A DNA stretch of 64,000 nucleotides. Source: Streptomyces antnestii. GTDB lineage: Bacteria > Actinomycetota > Actinomycetes > Streptomycetales > Streptomycetaceae. This document shows positions 58,701 through 64,000 of the stretch, in pieces (position 1 is the first letter of the stretch; every line of letters begins with the position of its first letter). The position numbers and the translations under genes are program-made. The notes under the pieces were generated by a model. It was not told the DNA's origin. It saw nothing but the letters and a program-made list of their open reading frames with translations, and searched no databases. The stretch is taken from assembly GCF_004005495.1 (NCBI RefSeq), contig NZ_RZYA01000007.1:62001-126000 (forward strand). The letters are read 5' to 3'.

Positions 58701-59169
58701 CTTGGGCGGCGGCTGGGGCGCTTCCGGGGCGTGCGAGGCCGGCCCCGCCCCGCTGACCAGCCCCGCGATCTGGGGCAGCACCGCCTATGTCGCCAGTCGT
58801 GACGGCGTCATCCGTGCCTACGACACGAGCGCGGCCGACCCTGCCAAGCCCATCTGGGAGACCAAGGTCGGCTACCAGCCCGGCAGGAGCCCGCTGGACA
58901 ACAAGTGGAACGTCGCCAAGGGATGCACCGAGGCCCCCGGATCGCCCACAGCGCACGCCCTGGTCACCAAGGACCTGGTGTACGCCGGTACCCGCGACGG
59001 CCGCCTCGTCGTCCTGGACCGCGCCACCGGCAAGCTGCTGACCGAGTACAACCTCGGCGCCAGTGTGGCCTCGGCGCTCTCCGTCAGCGGTGACTACGTG
59101 TTCGCCCTCACCGACGACGGCACACTCCACGCACTGGCCGCCCGTCACCTGCGCGGTAACGACCACTGA
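55765..59169 (+). CDS. secreted/membrane metallophosphoesterase-like protein fused to a PQQ-type beta-propeller
   Basis: A 1134-residue protein. Residues 1-28 are a signal peptide. Residues 29-140 form a small domain with AHVSPQHAELVIATEDDVTS, which I relate loosely to the external part of HupE/UreJ-like proteins. A membrane helix is at 148-170 and a second signal-like stretch at 188-211 (AVMLSFLAPELAAAAPFAG). Then comes a SdrD/Cna-B-like module (VRGTVFEDSDGNGKRDAGEA), a calcineurin-like phosphoesterase with GDN (368-370) and GNHD (406-409), and a C-terminal PQQ-type propeller from ~750. Three usual metal-site positions differ (DIE for DxH, AHRS, GHNQ for GHxH), so activity is doubtful. A hairpin terminator follows. 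Confidence 0.85.
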   Translation: MRFLRRAAGLGLALLSLILCFCAQPAAAHVSPQHAELVIATEDDVTSGRLIVHRDVVSPQKAGAWASHLLSAGCPATGSGVAGDSGGVPGGVVIELAWGCHVDKLDLSAMLQQGGLVKVVVEFDGTTVNANAQTPVVDAAGAHALPVFPWATVALGIVLAATLLLAVWQIRTGRLRLARLVAGRGRIRLAVAGAVMLSFLAPELAAAAPFAGEATANTVTVRGTVFEDSDGNGKRDAGEAPMAGVDVTDGAVWTTTGADGSYTLQMDPTLRETDLVSVTSPNGYTPALRDDYVPQFFHKVPEDGGSGIDFALVKDKNAADPTEKWVMNSDIEVSNTSDGAARSTLPQWTGQVETMSQVDRATMAITTGDNTVTDYAAEPRRQAGYDILRKGLVDGKLGMPFYPVVGNHDVGGTATSKGYGGSLEYYRRNLGPEWYSFDRNGRHIVVLEDNYDAGGLKPQLEWLRQDLERHAVGKQVLVFAHRSLFTVWGPGAGMQPTIDELSKYDVRLFAAGHNQQAEYRRGAFDRSVEINNQGTYGIDGSHPDFKILDFKGIHDDPNTKQNEDTGYVMGTHRQFDVRNAVALVSPAQGSVHGNSAGIPIELYTEDAGRTPATASLTIRDSRGRIRWHEDRMEFGTKVRKTGVENCYTPPAGTPEPCPAARASWTRVSDNLPGMQPDTYTAEMTAVDTRGKAWPTVTNTFTVVPEAKIAAPKTGQDWLRQGRDETGRSDSSDNPGTELDLQWAANTGEQFNLNGSVVVDGKVIVSSRAFDSPNHMMLAYDIKSGREIWRTYLDGDAESVPTYHNGKVYLTTAVGRIYALDAEDGHVVWQKIENEEQHGDSVRRYGRAGGPVSVFGLNAEPRTVAVYQNWGKVECRDAKTGELLGGFGGAASWGQFHSTAVRRPGTDIAYLHTGSSDTVVAMDLVGCRQLWVKDTGGDIGSHSSPALTDPATGNPQLVTMTNSGVRGHDLSTGAELWKSALGGGWGASGACEAGPAPLTSPAIWGSTAYVASRDGVIRAYDTSAADPAKPIWETKVGYQPGRSPLDNKWNVAKGCTEAPGSPTAHALVTKDLVYAGTRDGRLVVLDRATGKLLTEYNLGASVASALSVSGDYVFALTDDGTLHALAARHLRGNDH

Positions 59170-59178
59170 TCAACCGCC

Positions 59179-59212
59179 CGCGAGTCGCCTCCCGCCAGGG
59201 AGGCGACTCGCG
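59179..59212 (+). terminator. perfect hairpin after the phosphoesterase fusion gene
   Basis: A 15-bp perfect stem (59179-59193 with 59198-59212) closes a GCCA loop, 9 bp after the stop. It should reduce transcription into the NicO gene, which begins 28 bp later. Confidence 0.85.
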
Positions 59213-59240
59213 GCGCTCCACTCCCGACGGGACCACCACG

Positions 59241-60557
59241 TTGCACACCCTCCGCACGACCTGCCGCCACGCCGCCCGTCTCCTGTTGACCGGCCTGGCC
59301 GCCGCACTTGCCCTGCTCAGCGCCTCCGGCTCGGCTGAGGCACACCCTTTCGGCACCCCACCGGTCGCCCGGGTCAAGGCCGAAGGCCGCACCGTCGAGA
59401 TCATCTGGTCCGCCCAGCGCAACGACCTGGCGGTCCTGCACGGGGCGTCCGGAGGGGACGACGGCGCCTATCTCGGCTCGCATGTCACCGTGCGCCAGAA
59501 CGGGCGTGCGTGCCGGCTGGGCACCGTGGACATCCTGCACCTGTCGAGCAAGGGTGCCGTGATCCGCTACACCTGCCCCGAAGCCGTGGACACGGTCGAC
59601 CTGACCATCACCGCGCTGACCGACATCAACCAGGCCTATCGCACGATCTCCGTGACCGATAAGGGCGGCGGCGGCCTGCACACGTCGAGCGACCCCACGC
59701 TCGCCGTCGCCGTCGGCGGAGCAGGCAACTCGGGCGCCACCACAGCCACGAGGGCGTCGGGCATATGGACCACCGACCTTGCGGCACTGCTGGACCACGG
59801 AGTCGTACTGCCACTGGCCTTGCTTGTCGCCGCAGCGGTGGGTGCTTTCCACGCCTGCGCCCCCGGGCACGGCAAGTCGCTCGCGGCCGGGTACCTGGTG
59901 GGCGGTCGAGGGAGGGCACGGGACGCGGTCTGGCTCGGCGCCATCGTGGCCATCATGCACACGGCATCCGTCGCCGTACTCGCCGTGGGCTGGTGGCTCG
60001 CCGCCCAGCACGCACCGGACGTCGGAGCGGTCACGAACTGGCTGCAGCTGATCGCAGCCCTGGTCGTGCTGACCGTGGGAATCACCCTGCTCCGGCGCCA
60101 CCTGATCAACCGAAAGCACGGCCGGGGCCACGGCCACCACCACGGACACGACCACGATCACGCCCACGGACATGGCCACGATCACCACCACGAGCACAGT
60201 CACGACATCCCGACGTCCGCATCTCTGCTCACCTGGCGCGGCATCCTGCTGCTGGGCACATCCGGTGGCCTGCTCCCCTCCCCCTCGGCGTTCCTCGTCC
60301 TTCTCAGCGGACTGCTGACCGGCCGGGTGGGTGCGGCGATCGCGATGGTCGTGGCTTTCGGCGTAGGCATGGCGCTGACACTGACCGGCGTCGGCCTCGC
60401 GGTCCTACGCGGTCGTGACGCATTCCTCTCCCGAGCGACGAACTCGCCCGCGCTGCGCACCTGGAGCACCCTCGTCCCGGTCGTCGCTGCCTGGGCCGTG
60501 GTCATCGGCGGCACCGTGGCATCAGCCGTCGCCGCAGGCCGCGTCCTCGCATCGTGA
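59241..60557 (+). CDS. NicO-type nickel/cobalt transporter with His-rich loop
   Basis: A 438-residue membrane protein. A signal-like start (LLLTGLAAALALLSASGSAE) precedes an extracellular domain of ~160 residues beginning AHPFGTPPVARVKAEG. About six helices then carry the NicO signature FHACAPGHGKSLAAGYLVGG. A cytoplasmic or external loop (residues ~289-318) is almost only His, Gly, Asp and Glu (GHGHHHGHDHDHAHGHGHDH), a likely metal-binding site. The final helices start at WRGILLLGTSGGLLPSPSAF. RcnA/HoxN-like export or import of nickel or cobalt is expected; direction is not clear. The TTG start at 59241 has only a weak site. Confidence 0.88.
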   Translation: MHTLRTTCRHAARLLLTGLAAALALLSASGSAEAHPFGTPPVARVKAEGRTVEIIWSAQRNDLAVLHGASGGDDGAYLGSHVTVRQNGRACRLGTVDILHLSSKGAVIRYTCPEAVDTVDLTITALTDINQAYRTISVTDKGGGGLHTSSDPTLAVAVGGAGNSGATTATRASGIWTTDLAALLDHGVVLPLALLVAAAVGAFHACAPGHGKSLAAGYLVGGRGRARDAVWLGAIVAIMHTASVAVLAVGWWLAAQHAPDVGAVTNWLQLIAALVVLTVGITLLRRHLINRKHGRGHGHHHGHDHDHAHGHGHDHHHEHSHDIPTSASLLTWRGILLLGTSGGLLPSPSAFLVLLSGLLTGRVGAAIAMVVAFGVGMALTLTGVGLAVLRGRDAFLSRATNSPALRTWSTLVPVVAAWAVVIGGTVASAVAAGRVLAS

Positions 60558-60838
60558 TCCTGGACGAGGGAAGGTGGCGAGCGTCAGTAGCCAGTGGTGA
60601 CACCACGACAGCGGATCAGAGTTTGACCGAGCGAAATCCGCTCGGCACATATGCCGCAGACGCTGGGACTGGGGTCGACCGAGGAGCCGTCCATACCGCA
60701 AAACCGGTAGGCGTCATCCAGCTGCAGTGTCGCGGGAGGGCTCGCTGTACCGCTCTCGGTATCACTGAGCGTCGTCCCGTTTCGCCGGAGCGTAAGGAGA
60801 ATTGACGGCCACACCCAGGACGATCTTGTTCGGCTCGA

Positions 60839-61261
60839 TCAGCCCAGGAAGGTCAACCGCACCTGACGGTTGGCATTATCCCTGTTCGTGTCCACCAGAC
60901 ACACCGACTGCCACGTGCCCAGGGCCAGGGTGCCTCCGATGACCGGGAGGGTGGCGTGGGGTGGGACCAGGGCCGGGAGGACGTGGTCGCGGCCGTGGCC
61001 GGGTGAGCCATGGCGGTGTTGCCAGCGGTCGTCCGCGGGGAGCAGCGAGTGGAGGGCGGCCAGGAGGTCGTCGTCGCTGCCCGCGCCCGTCTCGATGACG
61101 GCCACGCCGGCCGTCGCGTGGGGCACGAAGATGTTGAGCAGGCCGTCGCGGCCCGCGGCGACCTCGCTCAGGAAGGTCTCGCAGTCGCGGGTCAGGTCGG
61201 CGACCCGCTCCATGGAGCCGGTGGAGACGTGCAGCATGCGCGTGGTGAAGGGGGTGGACAT
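60839..61261 (-). CDS. yjbQ: YjbQ family (UPF0047) secondary thiamine-phosphate synthase-like protein
   Basis: A 140-residue YjbQ protein. Landmarks are FTTRMLHVSTGSMERVADLT, LLNIFVPHATAGVAVIETGA with the conserved HxTAG(V), HGSPGHGRDHVLPALVPPHA and the C-terminal GTWQSVCLVDTNRDNANRQV. The family has weak thiamine phosphate synthase activity in vitro and its true role is unsettled. The ATG at 61259-61261 follows AAGGA. A 41-bp stretch of its 3' end (60853-60893) is repeated exactly at 37497-37537. Confidence 0.93.
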   Translation of the reverse strand: MSTPFTTRMLHVSTGSMERVADLTRDCETFLSEVAAGRDGLLNIFVPHATAGVAVIETGAGSDDDLLAALHSLLPADDRWQHRHGSPGHGRDHVLPALVPPHATLPVIGGTLALGTWQSVCLVDTNRDNANRQVRLTFLG

Positions 61262-61382
61262 GTCTCCATCCTTGCCCATCGGGCATCCACCGCGCCCGAT
61301 CGACGCCCGCCAGCCGGGACGGAGCGTCCATCCATCGAGACGGCATTGACCATACGTCGACAAGGTGGCTACTTTCTGCGGC

Positions 61383-61466
61383 ATGTTGCGTTCAGTCCTG
61401 CTCACCACGCGCGGTCACATCGACCTGCTGCGGGTGGCCTCCGCCGCGTGTCGACGCGGCTGCTGA
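61383..61466 (+). CDS. cysteine-type leader peptide
   Basis: A 27-codon frame from ATG 61383 to TGA 61464-61466 encodes MLRSVLLTTRGHIDLLRVAS and then AACRRGC. Actinobacteria place short peptides of this kind (xLTxRxHxDLxRVASAxCR) in front of sulfur and cysteine uptake operons, where ribosome stalling at the Cys codons senses cysteine supply. Here it precedes a sulfonate-type ABC transporter, with a hairpin at 61541-61562 between. Function by attenuation is inferred from the family. Confidence 0.82.
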   Translation: MLRSVLLTTRGHIDLLRVASAACRRGC

Positions 61467-61540
61467 CGCCCTTCTCTCGTATCTCCCGCGTCTTCCGCGC
61501 CTCCGGCTACGTCTCGTAGCCCTGTACGCCCCTGCCACGA

Positions 61541-61562
61541 CCCCGCGTGACCGCACGCGGGG
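61541..61562 (+). terminator. attenuator-like hairpin downstream of the leader peptide
   Basis: CCCCGCGT (61541-61548) pairs perfectly with ACGCGGGG (61555-61562) around GACCGC. It lies 75 bp after the leader stop and 80 bp before the permease start. No T-run follows. It may be the attenuator of the operon. Confidence 0.6.
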
Positions 61563-61643
61563 GTGCTGACGCGTACCCCCTCACCCTTCACCCGCGCACG
61601 TTCACCGTCGCGCCCTCGTGCCTTCCTTCCGCATGGAGCACCC

Positions 61644-62570
61644 ATGAGTATCAGTCATGCCCCGCCGGACCCGGATGTCGTCGCCAAGTCGCCTGTGCCT
61701 GACCCTGACCCTGACCCTGCGGCGGACACGGATACAGATACGGAGCTGCCGGAGCCGGCCATTGCCGGCGAGCTCGAACGGATCGTCGCCTCCTCCACCC
61801 GCCGTACGCGCGTCCCGCGCTGGCTGCGCCGCACCTCCGGACCCGTCCTGCTGCTCGCCCTGTGGCAACTACTCAGCAGCACAGGGGTGTTGACTGCCGA
61901 CGTGCTCGCGTCGCCCGGCACCATCGCCCGCGTCGCCGGGGACATCGTCTCCGACGGTTCACTGCCGAACGCCATGGGTGTCTCGTTGCAACGCGTGGCC
62001 GTCGGGCTGCTGTTCGGTGTCATCGTCGGCACCGGGCTCGCGCTCGTCGCAGGCCTGTTCCGGGTCGGCGAGGACCTCGTCGACGCGAGCGTGCAGATGC
62101 TGCGGACGGTGCCGTTCGTGGGGCTCATCCCGCTGTTCATCATCTGGTTCGGGATCGGCGAGGCGCCGAAGATCGCCATCATCACGCTGGGCGTCTCGTT
62201 CCCTCTGTACTTGAACGTGTACGCCGGAATCCGAGGCGTGGACGCCCAGTTGATCGAGGCCGGCGAGTCCCTCGGCCTGTCCCGCTGGGGCCTCGTACGC
62301 CATGTGGTCCTGCCCGGCGCGCTGCCCGGCGCCATGACCGGACTGCGGTACTCGCTCGGCATCGCCTGGCTGGCCCTCGTCTTCGCCGAGCAGATCAACG
62401 CGGACGCCGGCATCGGCTTCCTGATGGTGCAGGCCCGCGACTTCCTGCGGACCGACGTCATCGTGGTCTGCCTGATCGTCTACGCGTTCCTCGGCCTGCT
62501 CGCCGACTTCGTCGTCCGTACCCTCGAAAGGCTGCTGCTGCAATGGCGACCGACGTTCACCGGCCGGTGA
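61644..62570 (+). CDS. ssuC: sulfonate/nitrate/taurine-type ABC transporter permease
   Basis: A 308-residue permease of the SsuC/TauC type. A hydrophilic N-terminus with DPDPDPAADTDTDTELPEP, encoded by a near-repetitive run, is followed by six helices. The family sequence includes LASPGTIARVAGDIVSDGSL, LRTVPFVGLIPLFIIWFGIG, the EAA loop IEAGESLGLSRWGLVRHVVL and ALVFAEQINADAGIGFLMVQ. The ATG at 61644 follows GGAG. Regulation by cysteine supply is suggested by the leader peptide upstream. It overlaps the ATPase gene by 28 bp. Confidence 0.9.
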   Translation: MSISHAPPDPDVVAKSPVPDPDPDPAADTDTDTELPEPAIAGELERIVASSTRRTRVPRWLRRTSGPVLLLALWQLLSSTGVLTADVLASPGTIARVAGDIVSDGSLPNAMGVSLQRVAVGLLFGVIVGTGLALVAGLFRVGEDLVDASVQMLRTVPFVGLIPLFIIWFGIGEAPKIAIITLGVSFPLYLNVYAGIRGVDAQLIEAGESLGLSRWGLVRHVVLPGALPGAMTGLRYSLGIAWLALVFAEQINADAGIGFLMVQARDFLRTDVIVVCLIVYAFLGLLADFVVRTLERLLLQWRPTFTGR

Positions 62571-63364
62571 CCACCACCAAGTCCCCGTCCACACCACCCG
62601 GTTCGGCCGTGCGCGTGGCAGGACTCACCCGCTCCTTCGACGGGCGCGCCGTCATCGACCGGCTCGACCTGGACGTGCGGCCTGGCGAGTTCGTGGCGCT
62701 GCTCGGCCGCAGCGGCTGCGGCAAGTCGACCCTGCTGCGCATCCTCGCCGGGCTCGACCGCGACATCGAGGGCACCGTGCTCGTGCCGCGCCGCAAAGCC
62801 GTCGCGTTCCAGGCTCCGCGTCTCATGCCGTGGAAGCGCGTGTGGCGCAACGTGCTGCTCGGGCTGGCAGGAAGGCCCGAACGAGCTCTCGCTGAACGGG
62901 CGTTGGCCGAGGTCGGTCTCGAACACCGCGCCAACGCGTGGCCCAAGACCCTGTCCGGCGGCGAGGCCCAGCGCGCCTCACTGGCCCGCGCCCTGGTGCG
63001 CGAGCCCGATCTGCTCCTGCTCGACGAGCCGTTCGGCGCACTCGACGCGCTCACCCGTATCAAGGCGCAGCGTCTCGTCGACGAGCTGTGGCAGCGCCGC
63101 GGCTGCGCCGTCCTGCTCGTCACGCACGACGTCGAGGAGGCCGTCCTGCTCGCCGACCGCGTACTCGTGATGGACGAGGGCGTGATCGCGTACGAGACCG
63201 CGATCGATCTGGAGCGTCCGCGCGGGATAGCCGACCCGCGGTTCGCCGAGCTGCGCACCGAGTTGCTCCACCGTCTGGGGGTCGAGGCGCCCGACGCTTC
63301 CTCCCCCGCCTCCTCCCCCGCCGCTGCCGCTGCCGCTGCCGCTGCCGCTGCCGCTGCCGCCTGA
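62543..63364 (+). CDS. ssuB: sulfonate-type ABC transporter ATP-binding protein
   Basis: A 273-residue ATPase of the SsuB class. Walker A is LLGRSGCGKSTLLRILAGLD, the Q-loop is VAFQAPRLMPWKRVWRNVLL, the signature is LSGGEAQRASLARALVREPD, Walker B is LLLLDEPFGALDALTR and the H-loop is LLVTHDVEEAVLLADR. All are intact. The C-terminus is an unusual run of 14 alanines coded by a hexanucleotide repeat. The ATG at 62543 lies inside the permease gene, so expression is coupled. Confidence 0.94.
   Translation: MATDVHRPVTTTKSPSTPPGSAVRVAGLTRSFDGRAVIDRLDLDVRPGEFVALLGRSGCGKSTLLRILAGLDRDIEGTVLVPRRKAVAFQAPRLMPWKRVWRNVLLGLAGRPERALAERALAEVGLEHRANAWPKTLSGGEAQRASLARALVREPDLLLLDEPFGALDALTRIKAQRLVDELWQRRGCAVLLVTHDVEEAVLLADRVLVMDEGVIAYETAIDLERPRGIADPRFAELRTELLHRLGVEAPDASSPASSPAAAAAAAAAAAAAA
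63320..63361 (+). repeat. GCCGCT hexanucleotide repeat encoding poly-Ala
   Basis: Seven GCCGCT units, the last ending GCC, occupy 42 bp right up to the stop codon of the ATPase gene. They encode 14 alanines. Such a repeat can change length by slippage without breaking the frame. Confidence 0.92.
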
Positions 63365-63433
63365 GCATCACCTTTCCCCGATTCCCATCCCGCTCCCCGC
63401 TCCCCTCTCCCCTCTCCTCCGAACGGACTTCCC

Positions 63434-64000
63434 ATGCGACGACGCCTCGCCCCCGCCCTGCTGCTCCCTCTGGCCCTGCTGCTCGCCGCCTGCTCCGGCA
63501 CCTCCTCCGCCGACACGTCCACGGGCGGCGGATCCGGGGGCGGGACCGACGGCAAGGGGAACGTCACGCTCGACGTCGGTGACCAGAAGGGCGGTTCGGA
63601 AGCCGTGCTGCGGGCCGCCGGAGAGCTCGACAGCCTCGACTACAAGATCCACTGGTCGACCTTCACGTCCGGTCCCCCGCTCCTGGAGGCCGTCAACGCC
63701 AAGGCGGTCGACATCGGCGGCGTCGGCAACACCCCGCCCGTCTTCGCGGCCGGCGCCAACTCGAAGATCACCGTGGTGGCGGCCACCCACGGAACCGCGA
63801 AGGGCGACACCATCCTCGTCCCGAACAACTCCAAGCTGAAGAAGGTCGACGAGCTCAAGGGCAGGTCCATCGCCGTCGCCCAGGGGTCGTCCGCGCACTA
63901 CCAATTGGTCGCGTCGCTGAAGAAGGCCGGCCTGTCCCTGAAGGACGTCCAGGTCAAGTACCTCCAGCCGGCCGACGCGCTCGCCGCGTTCACCGGCGGC
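63434..64000 (+). CDS. ssuA: sulfonate-type ABC transporter solute-binding lipoprotein (cut by window end)
   Basis: The first 189 residues of a SsuA/TauA-type binding protein. The signal peptide RRRLAPALLLPLALLLAAC ends in a lipobox, followed by a Ser/Gly/Thr linker. The mature part has VTLDVGDQKGGSEAVLRAAG, IHWSTFTSGPPLLEAVNAKA, VDIGGVGNTPPVFAAGANSK and KKVDELKGRSIAVAQGSSAH. Aliphatic sulfonates or taurine are the likely ligands. The gene order permease, ATPase, binding protein behind a cysteine leader fits a sulfur-scavenging operon. It is open at the window end, so length and C-terminus are unknown. Confidence 0.9.
   Translation, partial: MRRRLAPALLLPLALLLAACSGTSSADTSTGGGSGGGTDGKGNVTLDVGDQKGGSEAVLRAAGELDSLDYKIHWSTFTSGPPLLEAVNAKAVDIGGVGNTPPVFAAGANSKITVVAATHGTAKGDTILVPNNSKLKKVDELKGRSIAVAQGSSAHYQLVASLKKAGLSLKDVQVKYLQPADALAAFTGG

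Noticed and set aside
55936..59166. 1076-residue open frame on the minus strand
   Set aside because: It lies wholly opposite the phosphoesterase/propeller gene, is Val/Gly/Asp/Arg-rich without any motif, and is the usual long antisense frame of high-GC coding DNA.
60584..60814. 76-residue minus-strand frame between NicO and yjbQ
   Set aside because: No ribosome site and no family resemblance; treated as non-coding.

Overview
The window is high-GC actinobacterial DNA, almost certainly from a Streptomyces chromosome and probably from its accessory-rich part. GTG and TTG starts with purine-rich ribosome sites are common. There are Tat and lipoprotein secreted enzymes, many LacI/GntR/TetR/PucR regulators paired with catabolic operons, an LtrA protein, a Ku protein and a cysteine-type leader peptide. 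No rRNA, tRNA or CRISPR array was seen.

Layout. (1) 1-6.5 kb: CoA-ester catabolism. Leftward aldehyde dehydrogenase, ADP-forming acyl-CoA synthetase, enoyl-CoA hydratase and the start of an ABC permease face a divergent enoyl-CoA hydratase. Two TetR-like palindromes lie between them. An ALDH 3' remnant with a 15-bp repeat expansion and a TetR gene follow. (2) 6.6-16 kb: an apparent LacI regulon. An MHS-type transporter and a histidinol-dehydrogenase-like enzyme, the LacI gene and a secreted alpha/beta hydrolase each carry the same 14-bp palindrome or a degenerate copy. A GntR gene, a sodium:solute symporter and an FAD oxidoreductase are interleaved. (3) 16-22.6 kb: a frameshifted VOC gene, LtrA, a 1037-residue chitinase-fold protein with a toxin-like C-terminus and no signal peptide, and a DUF4232 lipoprotein. 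(4) 22.7-29.3 kb: a graveyard of insertion sequences and gene fragments around a ComB-like/TmrB-like pair, ending in an apparently complete IS that carries a passenger gene. (5) 29.3-32.6 kb: a secreted cholesterol-oxidase-like enzyme and a secreted lipase. (6) 32.6-39.5 kb: Ku, a methyltransferase, small hypothetical genes and more gene fragments, including a second copy of an AlkZ-like fragment and a 41-bp copy of yjbQ sequence. (7) 39.5-47.2 kb: a HutC-type regulator, a complete ABC importer, a HAD phosphatase and a phospholipase C without a signal peptide, probably one phosphoester uptake and breakdown operon. (8) 47.5-55.3 kb: PucR, a ureohydrolase, an NCS1 permease, an ALDH, a small dehydrogenase subunit and a GMC oxidoreductase, probably catabolism of a guanidino alcohol or amine. 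(9) 55.7-60.6 kb: a giant metallophosphoesterase/PQQ-propeller fusion and a NicO-type nickel/cobalt transporter. (10) 60.8-64 kb: YjbQ, then a cysteine leader peptide and hairpin ahead of a sulfonate-type ABC transporter cut by the window end.

The common theme is substrate acquisition: extracellular hydrolases and oxidases, dedicated importers and local regulators. Two recombination-scarred zones (22.7-29.3 and 34.7-39.5 kb) share duplicated fragments. The observations most worth testing are the signal-less chitinase/toxin-like protein, the LacI operator set, the signal-less phospholipase C operon, the guanidino gene set, the metallophosphoesterase/propeller fusion and the IS with a passenger gene.
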